A DNA stretch of 64,000 nucleotides. It comes from Homarus americanus. Its lineage: Eukaryota > Arthropoda > Malacostraca > Decapoda > Nephropidae. Position 1 is the stretch's first letter. Every line of letters starts with the position of its first letter. The translations under genes were made by a program, and so were the position numbers. Below the pieces are notes generated by a model. The model was not told where the DNA came from and did not search any database. It saw nothing but the letters and a program-made list of their open reading frames with translations. Positions 10,800 through 21,059 of this stretch are shown here, piece by piece. The DNA lies in assembly GCF_018991925.1 (NCBI RefSeq), contig NW_024722158.1, positions 6,556,888 to 6,620,887 of the forward strand. Reading direction: 5' to 3'.

Positions 10800-10855
10800 A
10801 CTGGCACCTGTTCCTGGTACCTATTGCTAGTACCTGTTACTGGCACCAGTTGTAG
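10800..10855. repeat. right target-site duplicate and CTGGCACCTGTT minisatellite
   Basis: This matches 10041-10073 with one mismatch and one indel. It continues into ctgttactggcaccag, the remainder of the pre-insertion minisatellite. Confidence 0.72.
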
Positions 10856-11085
10856 TGAAGTTGGGAATTATTGTTGTGACGGTGGTCGTAGTTGTAATAG
10901 CAATGGTGGTAGTTGTGGTGGCCCTGAGAGTAATAGTAGCAGTAGTGGTTATTAATTGTAGTAACGATTGTGCAAATTGTGAAAGTGTGGTGATTAATTG
11001 TGGTAAAGATGGTGGTAGTTGTAAGAATGTGGTGATTAATTGTGGTGGTAGCGATGTTGGTAGTAATAGTGGTAGTATACGAGTC
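10856..11085. repeat. GGT/TGT/AAT low-complexity with a degenerate repeat
   Basis: The phrase gtggtgattaattgtggt recurs at about 10988 and 11030, and ggtggtagttgtaa twice. Open frames on both strands (Val-rich and Thr-rich) are by-products. Confidence 0.7.
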
Positions 11086-11314
11086 ATAAAAAATCCCCCA
11101 AAATACACACAATTTCTTCTTGTACACACAGTCATTAGTTCAGTTAATTTAGTGATTGTTAAAAAAAATAAGATTACGTGTTTTTGTTTTTTTAGTTAAT
11201 TGTTATTTAGTTATTGTTGTCTTAATGGTTTATGTTGTTGGTTCAAATTTCGTTTATTAAATGTAGAGAGAAAAAATATGAAAATTGTTATGTTCTTTTA
11301 TGTGACAAGGTTAT

Positions 11315-11551
11315 ATGTGTGTGTGTGTGTGTTTGTTTGTTTGTTTCTGTCTGTCTGTCTGTTTGTCTGTCTTTCTCGACTAGTGTGGCTGTGATGGTGT
11401 TTGGTAGTGGTGCAATGTATGGTGTGTGTGTGTGTGTGTGTGTGTTATAGTAGTGGTGGTAGTGTGGCAGTGGTGATAATGTCAGCCCGTCACTACCCTT
11501 AACAAATACCTATCGTCACGCACTACCACACACACACACACACACACACAT
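11315..11551. repeat. GT, CTGT and CA microsatellites
   Basis: Short GT runs near 11317 and 11423-11444, ctgt words at about 11347-11371, and a CA run at about 11526-11551. Confidence 0.85.
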
Positions 11552-11589
11552 CGTTAATTATTATTATTACAGCTGTGATCGTTGTAGGG

Positions 11590-11955
11590 AAGGGGAGAGG
11601 GGAGGTAGGGAGGGGAGATAAAGAGGGTAAGGAGGTAATTAGGGGAAGAAGTAGAGATGGGGAGATAGTAGGGAGGGAAGGGTAGGGAGGGGGAGGTAGG
11701 GAGGGAAGGGAGGGAGGGAAGGGGTGGGGAGGTAGGGAGGTGAGGGAGGGGAAGGGGTTAGGAAGGGGGAGGTAGGGAGGAAGGGTTAGGGAGGAGGTAG
11801 GGGAGGAAGGTAGGGAGGAAGGGGTGGGGAAGGGGTGGGGGGGAGGTGGGGAGGAAGGGGCAGGAAGGGGGGGGTGGGGAGGAAGGGGGTGAGGGAAAGG
11901 GAGGTGGGGAGGGGGAGGGGGTGGGGAGGGGGTAGGGAGGTAGGGAGGGGAAGGT
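11590..11955. repeat. G-rich low-complexity block (GGGAGG, GGTAGG)
   Basis: Hundreds of bases of gggagg, aaggggt and ggtaggg. There are many runs of three or more G on one strand, so G-quadruplex formation is plausible. No gene. Confidence 0.85.
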
Positions 11956-12128
11956 GATCGAGGGGTCGTGAGATTTTGGTGTCTTATCAGCGCCAGGACG
12001 AGCGATCAACAGCGCCTGACGTTCCCCTCCACTCAACAGCAACGACCAGGTTTATGGAAGATTTCTGAGCGAAGAGGTCGTGCTACAACACAGGGAGTCG
12101 TAGTGTGGTCGTGGAGAGTAAAGAGTGG

Positions 12129-12184
12129 AGAGAGAGTCGTGTAGAGAGAGTCGTGTAGAGAGAGTCGTGTAGAGAGAGTCGTAG
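12129..12184. repeat. 14-bp tandem repeat AGAGAGTCGTGTAG
   Basis: Starts near 12131, 12145, 12159 and 12173 give a constant 14-bp period over four copies. Confidence 0.9.
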
Positions 12185-12295
12185 CATGACCCAGCAAGTA
12201 GGTTTATGAGGGAGGGTTGGGGGAGGAAAGGGGAAGGGGTGAGGGAGGATGGGAGGGGGTGACTGATGATCAATGTTGTGTGGTGGTCGTGGGGG

Positions 12296-12645
12296 GTAAC
12301 CTCTCCCTCCCCTCACCTTCTCTCTCCCTCCCTCACCTGCCCTCCGCCCTCCCCCACCTACATCCACCCTCCCTCACCTGCCATACTCCCTTACTTCCCA
12401 AATACATTCTCTCCCTCACCACTTCCTTTCTACTCCCTCACACTCCACTCCCTCACTCTTTCCCTCTTCCTTCACCCCTCCCTCACCTTCAACCTATCTC
12501 CCTCACTCCCTACCTACATTCCTCAACTTCTCTCCTCACATTTACCTTCCTCCCTTACTTCTTACCTACTTACCTCACCTCACCCTCCCTTACTATACCT
12601 ACCTCCCTCCCTACCCCCTCCCTTACCCCCTCCTCTCCACTACGT
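12296..12645. repeat. C/T-rich low-complexity block
   Basis: ccctcacc, cctacc and ctccctc words. The Pro/Ser/Leu frames are by-products. I see no gene. Confidence 0.8.
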
Positions 12646-12689
12646 ACTAAGGCTGGCAGGTTAAATATTTACCACCTGGGTCCAGCACC

Positions 12690-13150
12690 ACCACACTACA
12701 CCAAGCCAGATATACTAAGACGTGCCGGATATTCTTAGTTATACCCCGTGAAGCCGGATATACTTAGTTATACCTCGTGAAGCCAGTGGTATAGAGGTCT
12801 GGAGTTATATTCATATACTTATACCACCTGGAGATAAATATACCGGTATTAGTATGCTATAAAACAAGGTGTGGAGTGAGTATACCACTGGTTATACGCC
12901 AGGTGGGGCTCGTTATACTCCGTGGGGTGAGGTAGATGGGGAATTTCGTACGCCCCACAAGGTGTATGATTGTATGTCGTGCGGAATACTATGTGGGGTA
13001 TACCCAGGTGTACTAATTAAGGTTAGGTGTATTAGATTATACACCTGAGTGGTTATACTGTATACCTTGGGATGAGTATTATGTGTTATACTGTGTGGAG
13101 GTGAGTATGATTAACTATACTATGTGAAGTTAGATATATTGACATTAGTA
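12690..13150. other. degenerate TATAC-rich repeat region
   Basis: Words such as gttatac, ggatatacttagttatac and gtggagtgagtat recur irregularly every 20-40 bp. This looks like a decayed minisatellite. No gene seen. Confidence 0.55.
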
Positions 13151-13176
13151 TGCTCTTCCGCACCGTGTAGATTAAG

Positions 13177-13360
13177 ATATGCTCCACTACACACGCACTA
13201 AGAGTCACATATATGCTCCACTACACACTAAGGGGGACAAATATGCTCCACTACACAAGAAGGGTGAAAAATATGCTCCACTAGACACTAGGAATAACAA
13301 ATATGCTCCACCACATGCTAGGGGAGACAAATATGCTCCACCACACACCGTGAGAAACAA
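13177..13360. repeat. 30-bp tandem repeat, 6 copies
   Basis: The word atatgctcca starts at 13177, 13211, 13241, 13271, 13301 and 13331; the first step is 34 bp and the rest are exactly 30. Because 30 is divisible by three, an 86-codon frame stays open with a ten-residue KYAPLHTKGD-like period. No known protein matches that I recognise, so I treat it as a minisatellite. Confidence 0.88.
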
Positions 13361-13448
13361 GGTGTATAAAACAATGCTACACGACATCACACTATGCGGG
13401 TTCTGCTACGTCAGGAAGGAACACACGCACACCGACTGACTATGCGGT

Positions 13449-13449
<1 letters not shown>

Positions 13450-13479
<30 letters not shown>

Positions 13480-13715
13480 TACGGTCACACGAACCTCTCC
13501 CCTCCCCTCCCCTCCCCCTTCCCTCCTTTTCCACACATTACCACCTCACAGCACCACACCACTACCACACAGCACCTCACAGCACCTCACCCTCGCACTG
13601 TCATCACCTCACAGCACCTCACCTTCCCACCGTTATCATTTCACAGCACCTCACAGCCCCTCACAGCACCTCACAGCACCTCACCCTCCCACCGTCATTA
13701 CCTCACAGCGCACAG
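13450..13715. repeat. (CA)n, CCCCT-rich and CACAGCACCTCAC repeats
   Basis: A CA run is followed by cccctcccctcccc, then by many copies of tcacagcacctca with longer units containing ccctcccaccgtcat. Higher-order period is about 60 bp. Confidence 0.8.
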
Positions 13716-13854
13716 TGTAATTTTCACCTGGTTATCATTAATCTACTAAGGTAATGATAATGTTGTTCGTAGTGATGATTAGAGAGAATGAGAGAGTGGG
13801 AGAAAGAGAATAGAGAAAGTGAGAAAGATTAATGAAAGAGAGAGATTTTGATAA

Positions 13855-13855
13855 G

Positions 13856-13907
<52 letters not shown>

Positions 13908-14145
13908 CACCAGCTGACACAATCATTACACAACACAACATGTAGCGACCCTTTGTAAATGTGTATCTAATATGTAACAGCTGCCACCATTATTCCCTGA
14001 GCACTTAGTTATATTGGACATATACAGTGCTTGTGTGTTATATAACGTGTGTGATTGAACGTTTGTCTTTATTACGTCATCTGTGTCATTTAATGTGATT
14101 GGTTTATGTGATTGAACGTTTGCCTTCATTATATATTACGTCACA
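13855..14145. repeat. (GA)n tract and a 66-bp-spaced duplication
   Basis: GA tract at 13858-13903. The segment tgtgattgaacgtttg with following catt/ttattacgtca occurs near 14049 and again near 14107. Confidence 0.75.
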
Positions 14146-14220
14146 ATTACATGGTGAAAAATTACAATGTTAAATTCACTATGTTAACTTTACCTACTCG
14201 ACCCCTGACCTTAGACCCCT

Positions 14221-14325
14221 CACCCCTCACCTCCCCCTCACCCCTCACCTCTCCCTCACCCCTCACCTCCCCCTCACCCCTCACCTCCCCCTCACCCCTC
14301 ACCTCCCCCTCACCCCTCACTTCCA
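14221..14325. repeat. 18-bp tandem repeat, 6 copies
   Basis: Starts at 14221, 14239, 14257, 14275, 14293 and 14311. The unit is cacccctcacctccccct. One frame reads a PLTSPS hexapeptide period, by chance of the unit length. Confidence 0.92.
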
Positions 14326-14389
14326 TAGTAGATTATGACGGATGTTGATAAAAAGTGTCTAGAGGTTTTGTACCTTTTTTTATACACGT

Positions 14390-15000
14390 ATCCCCCCACC
14401 CCTCCCCCTCCATCCCTCTTTCTCTCCTTCCTGCCTTTTCTCCTCCCTGCCTCTCTCCCTCTCTTCCCACCTACCCACTCACCTATCTCCTCAACTTACT
14501 CACCTATTCTCAACCCCACCTACCCCATCTCATCCCCCACCCCCCACCTAACCTACCCCACCATACCTACACCCACCTACCCACACCACTAACCCACAAT
14601 CAGACCACATTAACAAAAATCTTTCCCTAATAAACAGGAATTATTTACCCCCCGCCATAAGTTCCTCCACTAAGTGCTAACATAAGTGTATTATCGTAAA
14701 CAAGATCAAACTTTCTAAAACTTTCCTCAAATTTACACGAAAGTTTTAATGGGATGACAGGCTGGCTTAGTGACCCCTTCCCCCCCCCCCTCCTCAACTT
14801 TCTTCGTCTAAGTCATTCTCACTTTCTTTGACTTTTTTTTTTCTTGTGGGATTTTTATTTTTGTTGTTTGAGGTGAAAGGAGGAGGAGTGAGGGGGGGAG
14901 GGCGTGAGGGGTGAGGGGAGGTGATAGTAAAAAAATAAAGTTTGGGGAAAGAAAGTAAGAGAGAGTATTTAGCGAGTGTGGTTTTCTTTTTTCTTTCACT
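14390..15000. other. C/T-rich then mixed low-complexity DNA, no gene
   Basis: ctccctgc- and ctaccc-type words run to 14600. 14600-14780 is AT-rich unique DNA. A C-run near 14780 and a GGAGG patch near 14880-14925 follow. I see no gene. Confidence 0.6.
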
Positions 15001-15038
15001 CATAAAAGTTTAAAGATTTGTCTTTGTGTCGCTTTTAC

Positions 15039-15041
<3 letters not shown>

Positions 15042-15114
<73 letters not shown>
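15042..15114. repeat. (TTA)n microsatellite
   Basis: About 24 uninterrupted tta units. Confidence 0.95.
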
Positions 15115-15115
<1 letters not shown>

Positions 15116-15149
15116 CATCACACACCCTTAGCTTAGTGCCGTACAACAG

Positions 15150-15503
15150 TTTGGGATGAATCAGGTGTCAAATTGGCGGACGTATGACGAGCTTATTAAC
15201 CCCTCCTTTAAATGTACCTCCATAGTCTTGTCACCCCCTCATCCCCACCTCCACTCCCACCCCTCCATACTCTTGCTACCCCCACCCCTATAGTCTAATC
15301 ATCCCCTCCCCCCTCCCTCCCCCTTAGAATCACCCTGGGGATCGATTACCTCACTTAATGGATTTGAGAACAGGTGAGCCTTGACTGAATGCAGGTAGTG
15401 AGGCAACTGTAATGAAGATAATAAGAGCAAATAAGGCTTAAGAGATGCACTAAATGGAATTATTATTGAGATGGTTGTTGTGGTGTTGTTATTACTGATA
15501 GTG

Positions 15504-15538
<35 letters not shown>

Positions 15539-15847
15539 CTATATACAGAAAATATATCTCTATTAAATACGACCCAAAGAGCTACCATGTTGCTGACTAA
15601 ATTTGAAGTGGTGTGTAGGAGGGAAAGGCAAACAGTGCAATGAAACAAATGCAAACTGATGAAAACAAACAGGGGAGGTGAGACAGGTGAGAGATAAATA
15701 TTGGTCTCAATGTAGATAGGATGAGATAGTGTGTAGGTAGTGAGGAAAACAGGGAGAATTGAAAGTGAGAAGAGGAATTGAGATAGAATGCGATAACTGA
15801 CTTAGTAAATGTATGAGGATATGAAACAATGGGTGATAAATGGAGAG

Positions 15848-15882
<35 letters not shown>
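15150..15882. other. unique DNA with C-rich patch, (TAG)n and (CA)n
   Basis: A C-rich patch lies at 15195-15330, TAG repeats at about 15500-15538 and a CA tract at 15849-15882. The rest is ordinary AT-rich sequence without a recognised feature. Confidence 0.65.
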
Positions 15883-15884
<2 letters not shown>

Positions 15885-16075
15885 GCGGCAGACAGAATAT
15901 TACTGAATTCACGTGGCGTCCATTAATACTAACGAACAACGCCCATTAACCTGTGTATAAACCCTTACCTGTGTGTGTTACCTGAGTACACCTGTTGGAT
16001 AATGGAACAGCCTTTGTGTTTCCATTTTAATCTTGGGTTTTTTTCATTGTTTTTTTATTGTGTGATCTGTGTTTT

Positions 16076-16310
<235 letters not shown>

Positions 16311-16524
16311 TAACTTAACCACTCACTTAATTCACTTAGTATCAATTTTAACATGTAATTTATATATTTTTAGCTGTTAAATAAATCGTGGGTACTGTTG
16401 TTAAATAATACAATATGTCTGGGATGATACAATTCATGGCTGTTGTATTGAATTTGTGCCAATGATTAAGTCTCAATAAAATATTCATGTTTTATTTTTG
16501 GGGGTTGAATTGTGTTTGTTTTAT

Positions 16525-16525
<1 letters not shown>

Positions 16526-16594
<69 letters not shown>

Positions 16595-16619
16595 AATAAT
16601 AATATGTGTATGTATATGT

Positions 16620-16657
<38 letters not shown>

Positions 16658-16719
16658 TAACGGTTTATTGAAAAAGTTCTGCAGCCCGAAGGCTAAAAAT
16701 ATACATTGGACATAAATGA

Positions 16720-16767
<48 letters not shown>

Positions 16768-16819
16768 TTTGTAGGTATGTGTGTGTGGACAGTAAATAAT
16801 GAAAATTTTAAAACTAAAT

Positions 16820-16859
<40 letters not shown>
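16526..16859. repeat. GT / TAA / GT / CA microsatellite cluster
   Basis: GT 16526-16590, TAA 16619-16657, GT 16721-16766 and CA 16823-16859. Confidence 0.93.
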
Positions 16860-16861
<2 letters not shown>

Positions 16862-16914
16862 CTAAACTCTGTCTGGCCAAAACGCACTGCATTTGCATAC
16901 GTCCATAACAACTC

Positions 16915-17200
16915 GTGGTGAGAGAGAAGGGTGAGGGACATGAGAGGGAAGAGAGAGGGAGGTGGTGGAAGAACAGAAAAATGAATAATAGTGAGGAAGG
17001 AAGGAAGAAGGGAGGTGAGGAGAGTGGGGAGACGGGAGAAGAGAGGAAGGAGTAAAAGCATTAGTGGTGAGAGGAAGGGGAGAGGGTGGTGAGTGGAGAA
17101 TTGAGAAAGGGGTGACTCCATGAGTGGTGAGAGGGAAGGGAGAGGGAGATGGGAGGGAGGATATAGGAAGATGAGAGGGTAGGTGGGTGATGAGAGGATT
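16915..17200. other. GAGAGGG-rich low-complexity DNA
   Basis: gtgagagggaagg words recur about every 100 bp (near 16917 and 17124). No gene. Confidence 0.6.
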
Positions 17201-17204
17201 TAAA

Positions 17205-17490
17205 TTAAGGTGTTTTAAATTAGGTTACGTTAAGTTAAGTTAGGTTAAGGTTACATAAGTTACTGCATATTAAGTCAGATTAGGTTAGGTTAAAGTAGCT
17301 TAGATTACCTGAAGTTCAGAGAGATCAAGTCTGGTTAGGTTAGATTAAGCTATACTATATTAGATTACCTTAAGCTCATTTAGGTTCAGTCAGATTAGGT
17401 TAAGTTAGGTTAGGTTCCACTAAATTAAATTACCATAAGTTAAATTATATTAAGCCATGTCAGGTTAGGTTAGTTAAGACCATAGTAATA
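17205..17490. repeat. degenerate TTAGG-type (AACCT) repeat region
   Basis: ttaggtta, gttaagtt and gattaggtt words dominate, i.e. mutated pentamers of the arthropod telomere motif TTAGG. I infer an old interstitial telomere-like or AACCT-satellite tract. Confidence 0.75.
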
Positions 17491-17694
17491 CCTGAGCTAA
17501 TTTAACCTGTTACCTGTCATAATACACCTGTGAGGGATTATCTTGTATGGTAAACAAGGAAGAGGCGGTGATTAAGGTTACCTGTACAAAGACCAACCGC
17601 ATAATCTGCCCAAATTACACTCATTAACTCCCGCTTGTAATGGTACGAGTCTAGAGTGTAATTGATCGCTGAATTAAAGGGAGGGGACTGTTCT

Positions 17695-17766
17695 TGTGTG
17701 TGTGTGTGTGTGTGTGTGATGTGTGTGTGTGTGATTTTATTTTTGTTTGTATGTATATTTGTGTTT

Positions 17767-17811
<45 letters not shown>
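17695..17811. repeat. two (GT)n tracts
   Basis: GT runs at about 17695-17733 (broken once) and 17772-17811, separated by ttttgtttgtatgtatattt. Confidence 0.92.
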
Positions 17812-17813
<2 letters not shown>

Positions 17814-18037
17814 CAGCAAAAGTTAATGACTCTGTTTTATGTGTTTTATTTCCGTCAAGCGAGGGATCAACAGGCTGACTTTGTGTTTGTTTGTTTGTTT
17901 GTTTTTCCATGAACCCAAACAGGTCGAGTGTGTTTGTTTTCTCTGCAACTCAAAATAAACTTCAAGTGTCACAAATATTCACAAAGAAAATAGAAAGGTA
18001 AAGAAAACGAAAGAAATGCACTCTTAATATGTTTCGA

Positions 18038-18452
18038 CCAATCAGCTACCGGGAAAACATAAACAATGACAAGAGACAGTCGCTGATTCGTTCGCTCGCC
18101 TTCATCTCAATTTTTTCTTGCCAATCAGAGAAAAATAGTTGAAAGTCTCCGCCAATCAGCGATCAGAAATCCACATACTAAACAAAAGACTGTCGCTCGT
18201 CGCTTGTTTTCTTTCGTTCGTCACCAAATCAAAACAAACGTCAAATATCTTCACCAATCAACGCTCAGATGTAGCCATAGACATCAGAAACGTCTCCACC
18301 AATCAGCGATCAGATACAGCCGAAGAAAGGAAACCGACCAATCAATTTCGTAAACATTGTCGGCGGCCAGAATGTGAATGAGTTTTTAATGGCTCATTTG
18401 CGTGGCTAATGTGAATACTGATTGGTTCTCTTGATTGTCGGGTTTTGATTGG
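18038..18452. promoter_or_regulatory. cluster of CCAAT boxes (NF-Y-type), candidate regulatory DNA
   Basis: CCAATCA occurs on the plus strand at 18038, 18121, 18152, 18254, 18299 and 18338, and ATTGG (the reverse) at 18421 and 18448. Several sit in a diverged repeat of the form ccaatcagcgatcaga, so duplication explains part of the clustering. CCAATCA/G is the binding core of NF-Y and such clusters occur in promoters. No TATA box, start codon or downstream exon could be tied to it, so the regulatory role is inference. Confidence 0.35.
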
Positions 18453-18624
18453 TTACTGGGGCGTTTGAGTGGCGGTGAGGGTAGGGCATACAAAAGGTCA
18501 AAAGGTTGTCCTAGAGTTTTATTAAAGGACTGTAGTGTGGCTTGTGGTTGCTTGTGTGGTGGTTTGTGGTGTTGTTGGTGGTTGTAGTTGTTTGTGTGGT
18601 GGTCGTGGTGGTGTTGTTGTTGTT

Positions 18625-18775
18625 GTTGTTGTGGTTTTGTGTGGTGGTGATTGTTGTGGTTTTGTGTGGTGGTGGTTGTTGTGGTTTTGTGTGGTGGTGA
18701 TTGTTGTGGTTTTGTGTGGTGGTGGTTGTTGTGGTTTTGTGTGGTGGATTGTTGTTGTTGTTGTTGTTGTTGTTA
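18625..18775. repeat. 25-bp tandem repeat, GTGGTTTTGTGTGGTGG
   Basis: Starts at 18631, 18656, 18681, 18706 and 18731, an exact 25-bp period, framed by TTG runs at both ends. Confidence 0.93.
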
Positions 18776-18827
18776 TAGTATTTTCATTGTATTTTGCGTT
18801 GCATATTAAAACAATCTTAGCCCCCCC

Positions 18828-18832
<5 letters not shown>

Positions 18833-18860
<28 letters not shown>
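18833..18860. repeat. (CT)n microsatellite
   Basis: Fourteen CT units directly after a C run. Confidence 0.9.
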
Positions 18861-18864
<4 letters not shown>

Positions 18865-18970
18865 GACCTTCTCTACGGGGAGTCTGGCAGGCAATATATT
18901 TCCTCTTGACCTCGTAATTATAGAGGTGGCCAAGGTCATGCTAAGTCAATATATCACTGAATGAACACGT

Positions 18971-19058
18971 GATGGTGGCGGTAGTTGTGGTAGGTGATGG
19001 GGGTGGTAGTTGTGGTAGGTGATGGTGGTGGTAGTTGTGGTAGGTGGTGGTGGTGGTG
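18971..19058. repeat. 25-bp tandem repeat interrupted by gap
   Basis: Units start at 18971, 18996 and 19021 (gatgg...ggtagttgtggtaggt). The array runs into the N block, so its true length is unknown. Confidence 0.88.
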
Positions 19059-19158
19059 NNNNNNNNNNNNNNNNNNNNNNNNNNNNNNNNNNNNNNNNNN
19101 NNNNNNNNNNNNNNNNNNNNNNNNNNNNNNNNNNNNNNNNNNNNNNNNNNNNNNNNNN
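19059..19158. other. assembly gap, exactly 100 N
   Basis: A run of exactly 100 n is the usual placeholder for a scaffold join of unknown length. It falls inside a GGT-rich tandem array, which probably blocked assembly. Confidence 0.97.
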
Positions 19159-19197
19159 CGAAACAAAAAATGGCAACAATTGCCTTATATGTGATTA

Positions 19198-19358
19198 ATG
19201 GCACCTCCCCCACCCACTACTACCTGCACACACCTCCCCCCAGCTACTACCTCCCACACATCTCCCCACCATGCTACTACCTCCCACACACACCTCCCCA
19301 CACTCACTACCTCCCACACAGAGACGGGCCTTAGGTACAGAAGGGGAACACCTAGGGA

Positions 19359-19408
<50 letters not shown>

Positions 19409-19426
19409 CAGAAGCCTTCTCTCAGC

Positions 19427-19459
<33 letters not shown>

Positions 19460-19480
19460 CAGAAGCCTTCTCTCAGCAAC
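19198..19480. repeat. ACTACCTCCCACACA repeats, (CA)n and a duplicated 23-mer
   Basis: About 30-bp units with ctactacctcccacaca run from 19200 to 19322. The segment ctcagaagccttctctcagc appears twice (near 19407 and 19458), each after a CA tract. Confidence 0.82.
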
Positions 19481-19660
19481 TGCTACGACTTAAGAGCCTT
19501 CCCCAGATAAAATCATGTGCTCGCCCCGCCAGACAGTGTGCCATTACCCTAAGAGACGATCGTCCATTACCTGCCTGCCTGAAGGATCCGTTGACAATGA
19601 GGTGATTTCATGTACGAGGACCAAGAATGTAGGTTAATGTTATCTCTCACTTTTCCGGGT

Positions 19661-19839
19661 CACGTGAATATTAGACACTCTAGATTATTTTCACCTGAAG
19701 ATTAACCACCCTTATCCTACCTTAGGGGGTTAGAATAGAATAGGTTAGGTTAAACTGGGTAAAGTTGGATAAGGTTAGGTTAGGTGTTAAGTTGGTTACT
19801 CTTCATGTGATATAAAATAGGGTGTCTAATTTTCAGGTG
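19661..19839. repeat. imperfect inverted repeat (foldback) with TTAGG-like loop
   Basis: The left arm 19661-19707 and right arm 19794-19839 are complementary along about 46 bp with scattered mismatches. Examples are attagacactc against ggtgtctaat and the cacctgaag block against cttcatgtg. The 86-bp centre holds gttaggttagg words. It could be a foldback MITE or a chance product of AACCT repeats. No target-site duplication is visible. Confidence 0.6.
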
Positions 19840-20955
19840 AATTACTTGCTCTAATATTTCATTGAACAAAAACGTGACTGAAAGTATCTATAACCATAAC
19901 TTAATATGGTAAACAACTGTCAACCTCCCTTATGGGCCTATAACTTATGACAGCTCCTAACGACAAACTGAACTGGCATGGCTTTTTAGATCTCATTGGG
20001 TGACACTGCACTCAGACACAGGGACAACTGCACTACATTCTCAATCATTAGGCAGAAAATTTAACAATTCTACCAATGAAGGCAGATATAAAAGCACTTC
20101 AAATAAGGCAAGTCATTTACACTCCAGCAAAGATACAGCTACATAATGAACTGTTAATGGTGAGGATGGTTTTATGTGAAAGGAACAAGAAATAGTTAAT
20201 TACTGAGCCAACAATGTAGATCAAGTTGAGAACAGTGTCGTGAAGAAATAGTTTTTGATAATTGTGTTGATGATAAGGTTTAGAAACTGTGCCTACCGTG
20301 AGTTGAAGGTGAGATTAATAAGTAAATACAGAGTGATAATAAACGAAAGACTGAAATAGAAATTCATAGAAAATTACGAAAGCAATATATAAAATATAAG
20401 TCGAGGTTTCTACCTTTAATCTGAAATTCACATTTAATAATATCTAAAATATATATATATTTTTTTTCCCGTAGTGATCCTAAACACATGGAGATTTTAA
20501 CACTTACAAAGCATTACACAATTGATGACGTAACGATTCATTGAAAATATTAAAAAATGAACATCTAAAAGAATATTTAATCATAACGCAGAGAGTCGCA
20601 GCCACTTCATCAAATGGGGCGGCGATCATAAAAAAAATATACACACATTACAATCTCGAAAACGAAAATGAATATAGACGATAAAAACTTAGATGTTAAT
20701 GGAATTGATTTTAATAACTAAAATTAATTGAATGAACTTAAGATATGTCATAACTGAGAAAGAATTATTTTCTGATAGATAACTGTCATCATCTTTGGCA
20801 TCATAATAGTGACTTTATAATAACAGGTGATTTCAACGGTATTATTTCTCCTCATTGAAGTCTGAACCCCATAGTAGTCTAATTAAAGACTTATAATTTA
20901 AAGGTAATGGAAATATATATTGGTAGACCTGACTTTACCTGTATTAGAAAGATTT
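19840..20955. other. AT-rich unique DNA, no gene seen
   Basis: Ordinary AT-rich sequence. No long frame, RNA gene or repeat is recognisable. Confidence 0.6.
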
Positions 20956-20956
20956 G

Positions 20957-21055
20957 TATCATCCAATCAAAAACTAGAATGTATCAACCAATCAAAAACT
21001 AGGATGTATCAACCAATCAAAAACTAGGATGTATCAACCAATCAAAAACAGGATA
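20957..21055. repeat. 25-bp tandem repeat with CCAATCA in each unit
   Basis: ccaatcaaaa starts at 20963, 20988, 21013 and 21038, an exact 25-bp period. Each unit is of the form gtatcaaccaatcaaaaact plus aggat. The CCAATCA core is the same as in the 18 kb cluster, but here it is simply part of the repeat unit. Confidence 0.9.
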
Positions 21056-21059
21056 CCTC

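Noticed and set aside
10800..10846. Start codon of the LINE frame at 10846 as a genuine protein start
   Set aside because: The first 16 codons lie in the flanking minisatellite and target-site duplicate, outside the element.
13177..13360. CRISPR-like array because of a regular 30-bp period
   Set aside because: Units are head-to-tail with no unique spacers, no leader or cas genes, and the genome is animal.
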